Assembly: GCA_035644935.1 (NCBI GenBank)
Contig: DASQNO010000008.1
Span: 1 to 6,681 of the forward strand
Length of the DNA stretch: 6,681 bases
Source of the DNA: CADCVW01 sp035644935
GTDB taxonomy: Bacteria; Pseudomonadota; Alphaproteobacteria; Sphingomonadales; Sphingomonadaceae
Reading direction: 5' to 3'
In this document: piece after piece, positions 6,195 to 6,681 of the stretch
Numbering within the stretch: the first letter of the stretch is position 1
Layout: the number at the start of each line of letters is the position of its first letter
Notes under the pieces: generated by a model
What the model was told of the DNA's origin: nothing
The model's input: the letters and a program-made list of their open reading frames with translations, nothing else
Database searches by the model: none
Translations under genes and position numbers: made by a program

Positions 6195-6681
6195 ATGGCC
6201 ATCGATTTGCGCGTTCTGGGCGCAACCGCCGCACTGGCCCTCGTCGCCGGCTGTAGCACTGCCGGTGGTGGCGAGACCTCTCAGCGCGGAACGAGCGTTA
6301 CGCGGATCCATCTGGGCAGCGCCATCGCCCGCGGCGAGGTCGCGGTGGAGCCGCGCTTTACGACGCAGGCTGCCGGCGGCGTTTACGAACCGGCGTTCGG
6401 CACCGCGGTCGCCGGCGAACTGCGCACGTTGGGCTTCACCCCCGCCGCCAACCCCGCGGCTTCGGAATTCATCGCTACCGTCGATGTCGCGACGGGCACG
6501 GGTGCGGCGCTGGCGGCGCGTGCGCCCGCCCCAGGCGCGGCCCCGGCGGCCGTGTCGGGCGATGTCGCATCGCAACTCGCGGTGCAGCTGAAGCGGCGGT
6601 CGGACGGCTCGATCGTGTGGGAAGGTCGCGCGCGGGCGCCGGCGCGCGCGGGCAGCGTTCCGTCCGCCGGCACCGTGCGCA
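6195..6681 (+). CDS. DUF4136-like lipoprotein, N-terminal part (cut by window edge)
   Basis: An open frame of 162 codons running off the right edge. The signal peptide, residues 1-19, has Arg6, a hydrophobic core (7-18) and a lipobox VAGC with Cys20 as the lipidation site. Ser21 follows, and the absence of Asp at +2 fits outer-membrane sorting. The mature part carries VTRIHLGSAIARGEVAVEP (35-53) and LAVQLKRRSDGSIVWEGRAR (128-147), which resemble the DUF4136 lipoproteins common in sphingomonads; function is unknown. An Ala/Pro/Gly-rich stretch (105-122) separates the two parts. The ATG at 6195 has GAGGA (6182-6186) 8 bases upstream. It is divergent from galE with 111 bp between starts. The lipoprotein call is firm; the DUF4136 assignment is from memory of the sequence pattern. 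Confidence 0.85.
   Translation, partial: MAIDLRVLGATAALALVAGCSTAGGGETSQRGTSVTRIHLGSAIARGEVAVEPRFTTQAAGGVYEPAFGTAVAGELRTLGFTPAANPAASEFIATVDVATGTGAALAARAPAPGAAPAAVSGDVASQLAVQLKRRSDGSIVWEGRARAPARAGSVPSAGTVR

Noticed and set aside
6084..6575. N-terminal 164-codon extension of galE
   Set aside because: It is antisense to the lipoprotein gene and its ribosome site; GalE family proteins start just before the Rossmann motif, and a good ribosome site precedes the ATG at 6083.

Overview
The window is a GC-rich chromosomal segment of housekeeping genes. The protein sequences point to an alphaproteobacterium, most likely a sphingomonad. The main clues are a GapR (DUF2312) nucleoid protein, which is an alphaproteobacterial marker; a cysteine-poor L36 (RpmJ); a short DUF4136-type lipoprotein; and intergenic palindromic repeats of a kind I associate with Sphingomonas-like genomes. 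No phage, transposase, tRNA, rRNA or CRISPR array is visible. Both ends cut through a gene.

Layout. Positions 1-904 hold a minus-strand group: gapR, then a palindromic three-hairpin repeat, then a YbjQ-family gene, then the first 29 codons of yebC, which runs off the left edge. Pyruvate kinase (pyk) is divergent from gapR on the plus strand (988-2457). It converges on a five-gene minus-strand run read from 6083 down to 2537: galE, rpmJ, a HAD-family hydrolase, a histidine-phosphatase-family protein and nnrD. The pyk and nnrD ends face each other across 79 bp filled by a second three-hairpin palindromic element, whose outer arms contain both stop codons. At the right edge a lipoprotein gene, divergent from galE, starts at 6195 and is cut by the window end.

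Functions. pyk makes pyruvate and ATP in lower glycolysis or the Entner-Doudoroff pathway. galE interconverts UDP-glucose and UDP-galactose for surface polysaccharide. nnrD repairs hydrated NAD(P)H and is translationally coupled (ATGA overlap) to the histidine phosphatase. rpmJ is a ribosomal protein with a candidate promoter of its own and lies 10 bp ahead of the GTG-started HAD gene. yebC belongs to the YebC/TACO1 family, and gapR encodes a DNA-binding nucleoid protein. These jobs do not form one pathway; the locus looks like ordinary conserved neighbourhood structure.

I found no convincing new biological system. The items most worth a second look are non-coding: the repeat that carries the pyk and nnrD stop codons, the repeat directly ahead of the YbjQ-family ribosome-binding site, and two mutually exclusive hairpins between that gene and yebC. 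Among the proteins, the pyruvate kinase has a potassium-independent signature and GalE has Leu299 at the substrate-gate position.
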